From an uncultured Paraprevotella sp. (GTDB lineage Bacteria; Bacteroidota; Bacteroidia; Bacteroidales; Bacteroidaceae), in assembly GCA_900546665.1 (NCBI GenBank), contig URDY01000001.1, positions 124,001 to 188,000 of the forward strand: a stretch of DNA of 64,000 nt, written 5' to 3'. Below the pieces are notes generated by a model. It saw only the letters and a list, made by a program, of their open reading frames with translations, was not told the DNA's origin and ran no database searches. This document shows positions 27,490-36,659 of this stretch, piece by piece. Position 1 is the first letter of the stretch, and each line of letters starts with the position of its first letter. The position numbers and the translations under genes were made by a program.

Positions 27490-28776
27490 ATGGGTTACTT
27501 ATTTACTTCAGAATCAGTATCAGAAGGTCATCCTGACAAAGTTGCGGACCAGATTTCGGACGCCGTACTGGATGAATTGTTGGCTTTTGACAAAGACTCA
27601 AAAGTAGCATGTGAGACAATGGTTACAACCGGACAGGTAATCTTGGCCGGTGAAGTGAAATCATCAGCTTATGTTGATCTTCAGGAAATAGCCAGACGTA
27701 CAATCAAACGGATCGGATATACCAAAGCCGAATATAAATTCGAATCAGAAAGCTGCGGTGTACTGTCGGCTATCCATGAGCAAAGCGCTGACATTAACCG
27801 TGGTGTAGAACGCGAAGATCCGATGAACCAAGGCGCTGGCGACCAGGGTATGATGTTCGGTTATGCTACCAACGAAACGGAAAACTATATGCCGCTTCCT
27901 TTGGACTTGTCTCACAAGATCCTTCAGGTGTTGGCAGAAATACGCCGCGAAGGCAAAGAAATGACTTATCTTCGTCCCGACTCAAAAAGCCAGGTCACAA
28001 TTGAATATAACGATGAAGGCAAACCAGTCCGCGTAGATACCATTGTCGTTTCAACCCAGCACGATGACTTCATCAAACCAATTGACGGCAATCAGGAAAA
28101 AGCAGACATGCAGATGCTGGATATCATCCGCAAAGATGTCATCAATATCCTTATGCCTCGCGTCATAGCCGAAATCCATGCCCCCGAAATCCTGGCACTG
28201 TTCGACGACCATATCACTTACCATGTCAATCCGACCGGTAAATTTGTTATTGGCGGTCCTCATGGAGATACTGGTCTGACAGGACGTAAAATCATCGTAG
28301 ATACATACGGTGGCAAGGGCGCACACGGAGGAGGTGCATTCTCAGGAAAAGATCCTTCAAAAGTAGACCGTTCGGCAGCTTACGCAGCCCGTCATATTGC
28401 CAAGAACATGGTAGCAGCCGGTGTAGCGGACGAAATGTTGGTTCAAATCAGCTATGCCATCGGTGTAGCAAAGCCTGTCAATATATATGTCAACACTTAT
28501 GGCAAGAGCAAAGTCAACATGTCGGACGGCGAAATTGCCCAGAAAATTTCCGAACTGTTTGACCTTCGCCCCAAAGCTATCGAAGACCGGCTGAAACTGC
28601 GTAATCCGATATATGAGGAAACTGCCGCATATGGTCACATGGGTCGCCAGCCACGTAAAGTCATCAAGGTTTTCCACAGCAGATATATGCCTTCCAAAAC
28701 CATGGAGGTAGAACTGTTCACCTGGGAAAAATTAGACTATATAGACAAAATAAAAGAAGCTTTCGGATTAAAATAA
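27490..28776 (+). CDS. metK: S-adenosylmethionine synthetase
   Basis: MetK makes SAM from methionine and ATP in the cytoplasm. The 428-residue protein shows [56 protein letters not shown] and [20 protein letters not shown], all active-site segments of the family. It is somewhat longer than E. coli MetK (384), from an insertion around residues 190-215, typical of Bacteroidota forms. A SAM-II riboswitch lies in its leader, and the LOG-family gene starts 6 bases after its stop. Confidence 0.97.
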   Translation: MGYLFTSESVSEGHPDKVADQISDAVLDELLAFDKDSKVACETMVTTGQVILAGEVKSSAYVDLQEIARRTIKRIGYTKAEYKFESESCGVLSAIHEQSADINRGVEREDPMNQGAGDQGMMFGYATNETENYMPLPLDLSHKILQVLAEIRREGKEMTYLRPDSKSQVTIEYNDEGKPVRVDTIVVSTQHDDFIKPIDGNQEKADMQMLDIIRKDVINILMPRVIAEIHAPEILALFDDHITYHVNPTGKFVIGGPHGDTGLTGRKIIVDTYGGKGAHGGGAFSGKDPSKVDRSAAYAARHIAKNMVAAGVADEMLVQISYAIGVAKPVNIYVNTYGKSKVNMSDGEIAQKISELFDLRPKAIEDRLKLRNPIYEETAAYGHMGRQPRKVIKVFHSRYMPSKTMEVELFTWEKLDYIDKIKEAFGLK

Positions 28777-28781
28777 CACAA

Positions 28782-29369
28782 ATGAACAAGATTCAGTCAG
28801 TATGCGTCTATGCCGCTTCCAGCACGAAAGTGCCTGAAATCTATTTTAATACCGCACATGAACTTGGTACGCTACTTGCCATGCATCATCTCCGTCTCAT
28901 CAATGGTGCAGGCCGGCAGGGTCTCATGCGTGAGTGTGCCGATGCCTGCATGGAACACGGCGGACAGGTCACCGGAGTCATCCCTACGTTCATGATAGAA
29001 CAGGGCTGGCAACATACAGGACTGACAGAACTGATTGAAACAAAAGACATACATACCAGAAAACAGACAATGGCCCGTCTCTCCGACGGTGTCATTGCCC
29101 TTCCTGGTGGTTGTGGCACCCTGGAAGAGCTGTTGGAAATCATTACATGGAAACAACTCGGGTTATATCTCAATCCGATCGTTATCTTGAATGTAGACGG
29201 ATTTTTCAACAACCTGCTCGACCAGTTGAAGCTGGCTGCAGATGAAAACTTCATGCGCTCCGAACATTTGAATATATGGGAAGTAGCTTCTACACCAAAA
29301 GAAGCTATCGATCTGCTATACACAACACCGGTGTGGAACCAAGAAATCAGAAAATTTGCAGCAATTTAA
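28782..29369 (+). CDS. LOG-family phosphoribohydrolase (TIGR00730)
   Basis: The 195-residue protein has the LOG signature LPGGCGTLEELLEIITWKQLG and the upstream GGQVTGVIPTFM segment. The family removes ribose 5-phosphate from nucleoside monophosphates; in plants and some bacteria it activates cytokinins, while in gut bacteria it is probably nucleotide salvage or damage control. Its start is 6 bases after the metK stop, and the DUF4271 gene starts 3 bases after it, so it belongs to the metK transcription unit and may be under riboswitch control too. Confidence 0.9.
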   Translation: MNKIQSVCVYAASSTKVPEIYFNTAHELGTLLAMHHLRLINGAGRQGLMRECADACMEHGGQVTGVIPTFMIEQGWQHTGLTELIETKDIHTRKQTMARLSDGVIALPGGCGTLEELLEIITWKQLGLYLNPIVILNVDGFFNNLLDQLKLAADENFMRSEHLNIWEVASTPKEAIDLLYTTPVWNQEIRKFAAI

Positions 29370-29372
29370 GCC

Positions 29373-30386
29373 ATGAACGCAGATACTTTGGCCGTCAGGC
29401 AAACAGGAGAACAAACACTTCATAAAAAGACAGCACCTTTTAATGTCAAAAGAATAATAGAAAGTCTGCCAGAAAATGCGACACCTTCCCAACAAGATTC
29501 TGCCGTACAGGCCAACCTGCCGCAAAGGCCGTCATTTCGCTCCACACAACCGGACACACTGAATTTACCCGGCTGGAATATCCCTAAATCAAAAACAGAC
29601 TCTGCAAGTCTGCCTTTATATTATCAGGAGAACTTTTTCAAGAAAGATTCTCTGTATCATCCGGAGCTTCCCTATAATGCCCAAGGCATGATCGGGCAGC
29701 CATTACCATATCAACTGCGTTATGACGACTGGATTACGGGTATCCTGCTGTTTTGCTTTTTTGTCATGATTTCCATCTTTTCAAAAAGCAGAAAACTTAT
29801 TCTTCAAATGATGCAGGACTTTTTCTTTGCAAAACCCGAGCATTCCTCCACAGTAACAGAAGAGACTGGGCGTGAAAAACGCGAAACAATCTTTCTGCTA
29901 TTCCAGACAAGCCTGCTTATCAGTTTATTCTTCTTTGACTACACCCAATATACTGCCGACCTGAGCATAGGAAGTATGTCCTCTCATACTCTATTAGCCA
30001 TATATGTGGGCATTTGTTTGATTTACTTTGCCGCCAAACATATTCTGTATCGTTTTATAAATTGGATTTTCTTTAACAAACAGCAGCATAAATCATGGAC
30101 CAGGGCCTATTATTTCCTGCTATCTACAGAAGGAGTACTGCTATTTCCACTGGCTATGCTCACTGTCTATTTCAACACATCGTTAGAAAAAACGGCATTA
30201 ATCTTTCTTATTCTCTTGTTTATCGTCAAGATTCTCCTGTTTTATAAATACTTCTCAATATTTTTCCCTAAATTTTATGGATTTCTGCATTTAATTGTGT
30301 ATTTTTGTGCCCTCGAAATACTACCGACAATAAGCGCGTGGCAAGCACTATTATATACAAACGATATTTTCATTATAAAATTTTAG
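29373..30386 (+). CDS. DUF4271 membrane protein
   Basis: The 337-residue protein has a soluble, low-complexity N-terminal third and then about seven to eight hydrophobic helices from residue 125 on (such as ITGILLFCFFVMISIF and LIFLILLFIVKILLFYKYF). The length, topology and position directly before hemD fit the Bacteroidota-specific DUF4271 family. Its function is unknown; constant linkage to hemD suggests a role connected with tetrapyrroles or the envelope, which is inference. It is separated from hemD by 7 bases. Confidence 0.75.
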   Translation: MNADTLAVRQTGEQTLHKKTAPFNVKRIIESLPENATPSQQDSAVQANLPQRPSFRSTQPDTLNLPGWNIPKSKTDSASLPLYYQENFFKKDSLYHPELPYNAQGMIGQPLPYQLRYDDWITGILLFCFFVMISIFSKSRKLILQMMQDFFFAKPEHSSTVTEETGREKRETIFLLFQTSLLISLFFFDYTQYTADLSIGSMSSHTLLAIYVGICLIYFAAKHILYRFINWIFFNKQQHKSWTRAYYFLLSTEGVLLFPLAMLTVYFNTSLEKTALIFLILLFIVKILLFYKYFSIFFPKFYGFLHLIVYFCALEILPTISAWQALLYTNDIFIIKF

Positions 30387-30393
30387 GACACTT

Positions 30394-31137
30394 ATGATAA
30401 AGAAGATTCTGGTTTCACAACCAAGACCAACTTCAGAGAAGTCACCTTATTATGAAATCGCTTCCAAGTATGGTGTGGAATTAGTTTTCAGACCATTTAT
30501 CAAGGTCGAAGGTTTGACGGCAAAGGAATTCCGTCAACAAAAAGTTTCTATTTTGGACTATACTGCCATTGTCTTCACGTCAAGAAACGCTATAGACCAT
30601 TTTTTCCTGCTGTGTAAAGAACTGCGTGTGACTATTCCGGAAGACATGAAATATTTCTGTATTACAGAAACTGTAGCCTTATACATCCAGAAATACGTCC
30701 AATACCGTAAACGCAAGGTTTTCTTCGGAGCAACAGGCAAAATTGATGATCTCCTTCCTGCTATGGTCAAACATAAAACGGAAAAATACCTTGTACCTCT
30801 GTCAGACGTACATAATGATGAAATAAGCAACATGCTTGAGTCTAAAAAGCTTGTTCACAAAGAAGTTGTCATGTACCGCACAGTCAGCAATGACTTTGGA
30901 CCGGACGAGGAATTTGACTACGACATGCTCATCTTCTTCAGCCCATCAGGTATCCATTCATTATTGAAGAACTTCCCCGAATTCAAACAGGGCGATATCG
31001 CCATAGGCTGTTTCGGTCCGACAACGGCAAAAGCCGTAAAAGAAGCCGGACTGCGGCTGGATATGGAAGCGCCTACGCCCCAATATCCGTCTATAACGGC
31101 AGCACTCAGTGATTTTATCAAATCACGCAATAGCTAA
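30394..31137 (+). CDS. hemD: Uroporphyrinogen-III synthase
   Basis: The 247-residue protein has the two-domain HemD pattern: KKILVSQPRPTSEKSPYYEI, DYTAIVFTSRNAIDHFF, then DYDMLIFFSPSGIHSLLKNF and IGCFGPTTAKAVKEAGLRL. It cyclises hydroxymethylbilane to uroporphyrinogen III, the branch point for heme, siroheme and cobalamin. Sequence identity across HemD is always low, so the call rests on these motifs and on the DUF4271 neighbour. Confidence 0.85.
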   Translation: MIKKILVSQPRPTSEKSPYYEIASKYGVELVFRPFIKVEGLTAKEFRQQKVSILDYTAIVFTSRNAIDHFFLLCKELRVTIPEDMKYFCITETVALYIQKYVQYRKRKVFFGATGKIDDLLPAMVKHKTEKYLVPLSDVHNDEISNMLESKKLVHKEVVMYRTVSNDFGPDEEFDYDMLIFFSPSGIHSLLKNFPEFKQGDIAIGCFGPTTAKAVKEAGLRLDMEAPTPQYPSITAALSDFIKSRNS

Positions 31138-31229
31138 GGTCATTCAGACAAAGACCCTGTATTCATAATACAGTCATATCGCTTATGAAAAGGTCTGTTT
31201 ACTGAACGTAAATCCAGACCATCACCACA

Positions 31230-31282
31230 GTGAGGAATCTGTTTGCCTATCACCAGTAAAAACAGGTTCCTCACTTCGTTTT
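31230..31282 (+). terminator. Intrinsic terminator after hemD
   Basis: GTGAGGAA-CTGTTT pairs with AAACAG-TTCCTCAC around a loop of about 15 bases, followed by TTCGTTTT. The 189-base gap holds no other clear element. Confidence 0.8.
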
Positions 31283-31326
31283 AAGAACATCCAGCATGCT
31301 TTAACCTCGTTTTTTACATAGCTACC

Positions 31327-31746
31327 ATGGATAAAAAACATCAGAACAGATTTCAGAAAGCTGAACGATTATGCAGCAAACGAATGATTGAGACCCTTTT
31401 TGCAGGAGGAAACAAATCATTTGCCGTATTCCCGTTGCGCGTGGTTTTCATGACATTGCCTTCTTCTCAACAAAATTCTCCGGCCTCTATTCTTATATCC
31501 GTACCCAAACGACACTTTAAACATGCTGTCACACGCAACAGGACCAAAAGACAAATAAGAGAAACTTACAGGCTCAACAAGCATGAACTCTACGAAATCC
31601 TTGAGAAAAATGACAAACGTATTGTCATCGCTTTCCTGTGGCTGGCGGACAAATTATATCCCACAAAAGAAATTGAGAGTTGCATGAAACGCTTGCTTAC
31701 GAGAATATCAGAATGCCTCAACTCAGAAATCTGCCATGACAAATAG
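31327..31746 (+). CDS. rnpA: Ribonuclease P protein component
   Basis: RnpA binds RNase P RNA and helps cut the 5' leader of tRNA precursors. The 139-residue basic protein has [20 protein letters not shown] and the signature [19 protein letters not shown]. The start of yidD overlaps its end by 11 bases, the usual rnpA-yidD pairing; rpmH is not adjacent. Confidence 0.93.
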   Translation: MDKKHQNRFQKAERLCSKRMIETLFAGGNKSFAVFPLRVVFMTLPSSQQNSPASILISVPKRHFKHAVTRNRTKRQIRETYRLNKHELYEILEKNDKRIVIAFLWLADKLYPTKEIESCMKRLLTRISECLNSEICHDK

Positions 31747-31981
31747 ACTAACAAGAAAAATCAGACAATTTCTTGTCGTGATCCTAATTACTCCCATCAG
31801 ATTTTACAGGACCTGTATTTCTCCTCTGACTCCGCCTTCCTGCAGATTCACTCCCACCTGTTCACAATATGCCATTGAAGCTATCCAAAAACACGGTCCA
31901 TTCAAAGGACTTTATCTGGCTGTCAGACGTATTTTGCGTTGCCACCCCTGGGGAGGAAGCGGCTATGACCCCGTACCATGA
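31736..31981 (+). CDS. yidD: Membrane insertion efficiency factor YidD
   Basis: The 81-residue protein carries the family signature [19 protein letters not shown] and [18 protein letters not shown] with its conserved cysteines. An amphipathic N-terminus lies before it. YidD assists YidC in inserting membrane proteins. It overlaps the tatD-like gene by 4 bases. Confidence 0.93.
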   Translation: MTNRLTRKIRQFLVVILITPIRFYRTCISPLTPPSCRFTPTCSQYAIEAIQKHGPFKGLYLAVRRILRCHPWGGSGYDPVP

Positions 31982-32649
31982 ATCCACGTATGACCTACCT
32001 GAATTTTCACACTCACAGGCTCTCCCATACTCAGGATGAAACCCCTGTAATCAATCTATCAACAGCCTGTCCCATAGATTCTGATTTTAAGGCATGGTAT
32101 ACAACAGGAATTCATCCATGGTCTGCAGCCGACATAACAGATATCGAGAAGGCCTTGCACGAAATCCGACAGCAGGCATCAGTCCCCCAATGTGTAGCCA
32201 TTGGCGAAATCGGTCTGGATTATTGTAAACCCGTCCCCAAAGACATACAAAAGCAAATTTTCGCCAGCCAAATCCAACTCGCAGAACAACTGAATCTTCC
32301 AATCATTATACATTGCGTAAAAGCATGGAATGACCTGCTTGACATCCACAAACGTTTGTCTGTCAATGTACCATGTATTGTTCATGGTTTCAGAGGCAAA
32401 CCGGAACTGACATCCCAACTGATCAAAAAAAATTTCTACCTGAGCTTCGGTGTCAGGCATAATCCTGAAAGCCTTAAAATATGCCCTGTAAACCGTCTGT
32501 TTCTGGAAACAGACGAAGACGAATATCCCATTGCAGCCCTTTACCAAACTGCAGCTGTTCTTCATACACTCTCCACGGAAGAAATGAAAGCACAATGCTG
32601 GCGTAATTTTCAGGCAATCAAAACCGGAAAGCCAGAAAAGGGTATATAA
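31978..32649 (+). CDS. TatD-family metal-dependent hydrolase
   Basis: The 223-residue protein shows the metal ligands of TatD: LNFHTHR near the N-terminus, [32 protein letters not shown] and the final LETDEDE. TatD proteins are 3'-5' exonucleases or other phosphoesterases and D-tyrosyl-type hydrolases. It is shorter than usual (about 255-265), with trimmed loops, but no ligand is missing. The start overlaps the yidD stop; an alternative ATG four codons in is equally possible. Confidence 0.88.
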   Translation: MNPRMTYLNFHTHRLSHTQDETPVINLSTACPIDSDFKAWYTTGIHPWSAADITDIEKALHEIRQQASVPQCVAIGEIGLDYCKPVPKDIQKQIFASQIQLAEQLNLPIIIHCVKAWNDLLDIHKRLSVNVPCIVHGFRGKPELTSQLIKKNFYLSFGVRHNPESLKICPVNRLFLETDEDEYPIAALYQTAAVLHTLSTEEMKAQCWRNFQAIKTGKPEKGI

Positions 32650-32666
32650 AAATTAATACGCTTTAG

Positions 32667-32697
32667 TTGCAAGTTTCAATGAAAGGTCGTACTTTTG
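32667..32697 (+). promoter_or_regulatory. tyrS: Promoter of tyrS
   Basis: GTTG at 32666-32669 (TTTG variant) and TACTTTTG at 32690-32697 (exact TAnnTTTG) are 20 bases apart, 37 bases before the ATG. Confidence 0.65.
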
Positions 32698-32734
32698 CAC
32701 CTGTCTATTATTTAAAAATACATGTAATCATTCG

Positions 32735-34027
32735 ATGAATTTTGTAGAAGAATTAAAATGGAGGGGTATGATCCATAACATCATGCCCGGCACAGAAGAG
32801 TTACTCGCTAAAGAACAGGTAACAGCTTACTTAGGTATTGACCCGACAGCAGATTCTCTGCATATCGGACATCTTTGCGGCGTAATGATGCTCAAGCACT
32901 TCCAGCGTTGCGGACACAAGCCTCTGGCCCTGATCGGTGGAGCAACAGGTATGATAGGTGATCCTTCTGGTAAAAGTCAGGAACGTAATCTGCTCGATGA
33001 AGAAACCTTACGCCACAACGTAGAATGTATCAAGAAACAATTAGCACGTTTCCTTGATTTCGACAGCGATGCCCCCAATCATGCAGAGCTTGTCAACAAT
33101 TATGATTGGATGAAGAATTTCACTTTCCTGGATTTCGCACGGGAAGTAGGCAAACACATCACCGTCAACTATATGATGGCCAAAGACAGCGTCCAGAAAC
33201 GTCTGAATGGCGAGGCACGTGATGGTCTTTCTTTCACAGAATTCACATATCAATTGCTTCAAGGCTACGATTTCCTTTATCTGAACGAACATAAAAACTG
33301 TAAGCTACAATTAGGCGGAAGCGATCAATGGGGTAATATCACCACTGGTGCTGAATTGATTCGCCGCACGAACGGACGCGAAGTTTTTGCTCTGACCTGT
33401 CCTTTGGTAACCAAAGCAGACGGAACCAAATTCGGAAAAACAGAAAAAGGCAATATCTGGTTGAACCGCGATTATACCAGTCCTTATGCATTCTATCAGT
33501 TCTGGCTGAACGTAGCAGACGACGATGCCAAACGTTATATCCGTATCTTTACCACTCTTGAAAAAGAAGAAATCGAAAGCTTGATTGCAGCTCACGATGA
33601 AGATCCGGGACAACGTATCCTTCAGAAGCGTCTTGCCCGTGAGATCACGATTATGGTACATAGCGAAGAGGATTACAATATGGCTGTAGAAGCCAGCAAT
33701 ATCCTATTCGGAAAAGCCACTAAGGATAATCTGACCAAATTGGACGAACAGACTCTCCTTGATGTCTTTGCAGGAGTTCCGCAATTTGAGATAAGTAAAG
33801 ATGCACTGAACGAAGGAGTCAAGGCAGTAGACCTGATGGCAGAAATGACACAGTGTTTCCCAAGCAAAGGCGAAATGCGTAAAATGACACAGGGAGGAGG
33901 CGTTTCCCTTAATAAGGAGAAACTTACAGCCTTTGATCAGATGATTACAACTAACGATCTTCTGAACGGTAAATATCTGCTTGTACAGCGTGGCAAGAAG
34001 AATTACTTCCTGCTGATTGCAAAATAA
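32735..34027 (+). CDS. tyrS: Tyrosyl-tRNA synthetase
   Basis: The 430-residue class I synthetase has the HIGH-type motif [10 protein letters not shown], the tyrosine site [15 protein letters not shown] and [14 protein letters not shown], and the KMSKS-type loop [11 protein letters not shown]. The C-terminal part holds an S4-like RNA-binding domain. It charges tRNA-Tyr. A tRNA gene lies downstream, but it is tRNA-Gln with its own promoter. Confidence 0.96.
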   Translation: MNFVEELKWRGMIHNIMPGTEELLAKEQVTAYLGIDPTADSLHIGHLCGVMMLKHFQRCGHKPLALIGGATGMIGDPSGKSQERNLLDEETLRHNVECIKKQLARFLDFDSDAPNHAELVNNYDWMKNFTFLDFAREVGKHITVNYMMAKDSVQKRLNGEARDGLSFTEFTYQLLQGYDFLYLNEHKNCKLQLGGSDQWGNITTGAELIRRTNGREVFALTCPLVTKADGTKFGKTEKGNIWLNRDYTSPYAFYQFWLNVADDDAKRYIRIFTTLEKEEIESLIAAHDEDPGQRILQKRLAREITIMVHSEEDYNMAVEASNILFGKATKDNLTKLDEQTLLDVFAGVPQFEISKDALNEGVKAVDLMAEMTQCFPSKGEMRKMTQGGGVSLNKEKLTAFDQMITTNDLLNGKYLLVQRGKKNYFLLIAK

Positions 34028-34078
34028 ATAAAGCGTCTCGGAATGTTTTGTGAATATTTGCAAAAAGACTTAAAAATC

Positions 34079-34110
34079 TTTGCATAAGACAAAAAAACAT
34101 CCTATCTTTG
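34079..34110 (+). promoter_or_regulatory. Consensus promoter of tRNA-Gln
   Basis: TTTG at 34079-34082, 20 bases, then TATCTTTG at 34103-34110. Both boxes are exact; this is the best promoter in the window. Expected transcription start is about 34117, 25 bases before the mature tRNA. Confidence 0.85.
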
Positions 34111-34141
34111 CACCGCTTTCGAAAGAAAGCCCTATAAGGAT

Positions 34142-34215
34142 TGGGCTATGGTGTAATGGTAGCACAAGACATTTTGGTCGTCTTAGTTCTGGTTCGAAAC
34201 CGGATAGCCCAACCA
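34142..34215 (+). tRNA. tRNA-Gln (anticodon TTG)
   Basis: The acceptor stem is TGGGCTA/TAGCCCA with the U1-A72 pair typical of tRNA-Gln. The D arm is GTGTAATGGTAGCAC, the anticodon loop TTTTGGT gives TTG, and the T arm is TCTGG-TTCGAAA-CCGGA. CCA is encoded. The anticodon stem AGACA/CGTCT closes with an A31-C39 mismatch, which is unusual but tolerable. Confidence 0.92.
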
Positions 34216-34255
34216 AAAAGACCGGATCTCTCAATGAGAGATCCGGTCTTTTTTT
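34216..34255 (+). terminator. Intrinsic terminator after tRNA-Gln
   Basis: AAAGACCGGATCTCTC pairs perfectly with GAGAGATCCGGTCTTT around a CAAT loop, followed by T residues. It begins right at the CCA end of the tRNA. Confidence 0.93.
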
Positions 34256-34278
34256 AGAAGCATAAACCCAAGCATTGT

Positions 34279-35649
34279 ATGAAACATTTATACGAAGAAC
34301 GACTGGGAACAGCTCCCATGTGGTCATTGATCTTCAAAATGGCCCTGCCGGCCGTAGCAGCTCAATTTGTCAACCTGCTATACAGTATTGTCGACCGTAT
34401 ATATATTGGCCATATTCCCCATATTGGGACAAACGCACTGGCCGGCATAGGAGTTGCCAGCTCTGTCATCATTCTTATATCTTCATTTTCTGCTATCGTA
34501 GGAGGAGGTGGTGCCCCATTGGCTGCCATCGCACTGGGGCAAGGCGACCGTGAAAGAGCTGGCCGCTTTCTCGGTAATGGCTGCAGCCTGCTTATTTTAT
34601 TCACACTGATTACATCCAGTTTATCCTATCTCTTCATGCAGCCTATCCTGTCTTTTGCCGGAGCCTCACCACAAACAATAGGTTATGCCTCCGACTATTT
34701 GTCTGTTTATCTGCTAGGCACCCTTTTTGTGGAATTATCAGTCGGTCTGAATACATTCATCAATACTCAGGGACGTCCGTCCATAGCCATGTGGTCCGTC
34801 ATTATCGGCGCCATACTCAATATTCTGCTGGATCCTCTTTTTATTTTCACTTTCAACATGGGAGTAAAAGGAGCTGCCTTGGCCACGATCATTTCCCAGG
34901 CGTGCAGTGCCATCTGGATCATTTCCTTTCTGACATCTTCACGTGCTTCCCTGCGGCTAGAAACAGCATACATGAAACCCGACAGACGCATTCTGGCAAG
35001 CATGCTTGCATTGGGTATCTCACCATTTATCATGGCAAGTACAGAAAGCATGATCGGATTCGTTCTCAACGGAAGTCTGAAAATATATGGCGATATCTAC
35101 ATCAGTGCACTGGCCATTATGCAAAGTGCCATGCTTTTCGTTAGCGTCCCCCTCACTGGATTTGCACAAGGCTTTGTACCTGTTGCAAGCTACAACTACG
35201 GACATGGCAACCGTGAACGTGTCCAATCATGTTTTAATATAGTCCTTAGGATTATGTTCACTTTCAATCTCGTTCTGATTGTATTCATGCTGTGTTTTCC
35301 CTCAATAGTAGCCTCTGCCTTTACCAACGACACCGAACTGATCAATACGGTGTCCCGAGTCATACCCTGGTTTCTCTCCGGTATGAGCATTTTCGGCCTG
35401 CAACGAGCCTGTCAGAACATGTTTGTAGCCCTCGGACAAGCTAAAATTTCTGTTTTTATTGCACTCCTGCGTAAAATCATACTTCTGATCCCTCTCGCCT
35501 TGATTCTCCCCCATTGGCTGGGCGTTAAGGGGGTATTCATCGCCGAATCCATATCTGATGCCACTGCGGCTATTTGCTGCAGCACGCTTTTCGCCATACA
35601 GTTTCCTAAGATTCTCGGAAAGATGAAAGGGGCAGATTCACCCTCTTAA
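34279..35649 (+). CDS. MATE-family efflux transporter
   Basis: The 456-residue protein has twelve hydrophobic helices with the MATE features PAVAAQFVNLLYSIVDRIYIG, GVASSVIILISSFSAIVGGG and, in the second half, PLTGFAQGFVPVASYNYGHG. MATE proteins export cationic drugs, dyes or metabolites using a sodium or proton gradient. The ATG is only 23 bases after the tRNA-Gln terminator, with no promoter of its own visible between; it may depend on read-through. Confidence 0.92.
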   Translation: MKHLYEERLGTAPMWSLIFKMALPAVAAQFVNLLYSIVDRIYIGHIPHIGTNALAGIGVASSVIILISSFSAIVGGGGAPLAAIALGQGDRERAGRFLGNGCSLLILFTLITSSLSYLFMQPILSFAGASPQTIGYASDYLSVYLLGTLFVELSVGLNTFINTQGRPSIAMWSVIIGAILNILLDPLFIFTFNMGVKGAALATIISQACSAIWIISFLTSSRASLRLETAYMKPDRRILASMLALGISPFIMASTESMIGFVLNGSLKIYGDIYISALAIMQSAMLFVSVPLTGFAQGFVPVASYNYGHGNRERVQSCFNIVLRIMFTFNLVLIVFMLCFPSIVASAFTNDTELINTVSRVIPWFLSGMSIFGLQRACQNMFVALGQAKISVFIALLRKIILLIPLALILPHWLGVKGVFIAESISDATAAICCSTLFAIQFPKILGKMKGADSPS

Positions 35650-35781
35650 TATAACCCTATACCCCAAAACTGCAGATATAACCGGGATCTACCATCATGG
35701 AATGCACTTTTAAAGAGAATGTCATACCTTTTAAAAATATTTTTCCTTACTTTGCCATAAAAGCATTAAAAACAAAGTATT

Positions 35782-36552
35782 ATGAAAAAATTTCGAACTT
35801 GCATTCTCTCTATGTTTTTCTGTATGGCTATGCCACACCTGCAAGCACAAACCAAAGTCATTGCACACCGCGGTTTCTGGAATACAGAAGGAAGTGCCCA
35901 AAACTCACTGACCAGTCTTAGAAAAGCTGCGGAAGCCCGTCTATACGGATCTGAGTTTGATGTACAGATGACAGCAGACAGTATCATTGTAGTCAATCAT
36001 GATAATGCCATTGGAGGATATATTATAGAAAAAACGCCCTATTCGAAAATCAAATCACTAAAAATCAAAAACGGAGAGTATCTGCCAACCTTACAATCCT
36101 ACCTGAAAGAAGCACAAGAACTGGACATACGTCTCATTCTGGAAATAAAACCTCATAGCACAAAAACACGCGACGATGTAGCCGTAAAGAAGATTGTGAA
36201 TATGGTCAGGTCTATGGGACTGGAAAAACAAACGGAATACATCTCATTCAGCATGAATATCTGCGAACGCCTGGTTGAAGAAACCCAAGGCCAATCAGAA
36301 ATATTTTACCTGAATGGTGATATGTCTCCTCTTTCGGTCAAAGCTAAAGGATTGACTGGCATTGATTATCATTATAAGGTCTTCCAGATAAATCCGGAAT
36401 GGATCAAAGAAGCGCATGATTGCGGACTCAAAGTTAACACTTGGACAGTTAACCAGGAGAATACGCTTAAAAAGATGGTCAGCATGAATGTAGATTTCAT
36501 TACGACAGATAATCCATTGGAGGCCACAAAAATTATCACTGAAAACAAATAG
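35782..36552 (+). CDS. Secreted glycerophosphodiester phosphodiesterase
   Basis: The 256-residue protein has a signal peptide (to about residue 22, CMAMPHLQAQ). It shows the GDPD motifs VIAHRGFWNTEGSAQNSL (catalytic His and metal site), SEFDVQMTADSIIVVNHD and LILEIKP, and near the end LKVNTWTVNQ. It should hydrolyse glycerophosphodiesters to glycerol 3-phosphate and an alcohol in the periplasm. A TTACTTTG box at 35747-35754 is a possible promoter, and a terminator follows. Confidence 0.93.
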   Translation: MKKFRTCILSMFFCMAMPHLQAQTKVIAHRGFWNTEGSAQNSLTSLRKAAEARLYGSEFDVQMTADSIIVVNHDNAIGGYIIEKTPYSKIKSLKIKNGEYLPTLQSYLKEAQELDIRLILEIKPHSTKTRDDVAVKKIVNMVRSMGLEKQTEYISFSMNICERLVEETQGQSEIFYLNGDMSPLSVKAKGLTGIDYHYKVFQINPEWIKEAHDCGLKVNTWTVNQENTLKKMVSMNVDFITTDNPLEATKIITENK

Positions 36553-36579
36553 TACATATTGTATGTCGTTCAAAAATTC

Positions 36580-36617
36580 AAAATCCGGATTCAGAAAACT
36601 GAACCCGGATTTTTTTA
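36580..36617. terminator. Hairpin terminator between convergent genes
   Basis: AAATCCGG-TTCAG pairs with CTGAA-CCGGATTT around AAAA with one internal mismatch, then a T-run on the plus side. It serves the phosphodiesterase gene and may also act for the minus-strand gene starting at 40271. Confidence 0.85.
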
Positions 36618-36659
36618 TTCTACAATCAAAAGATAATTTTATCTATTGACCGAACACCC

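Noticed and set aside
31138..31326. Riboswitch or attenuator before rnpA
   Set aside because: The hairpin at 31230-31282 with a trailing T-run is best explained as the hemD terminator; no aptamer-like conserved words are seen.
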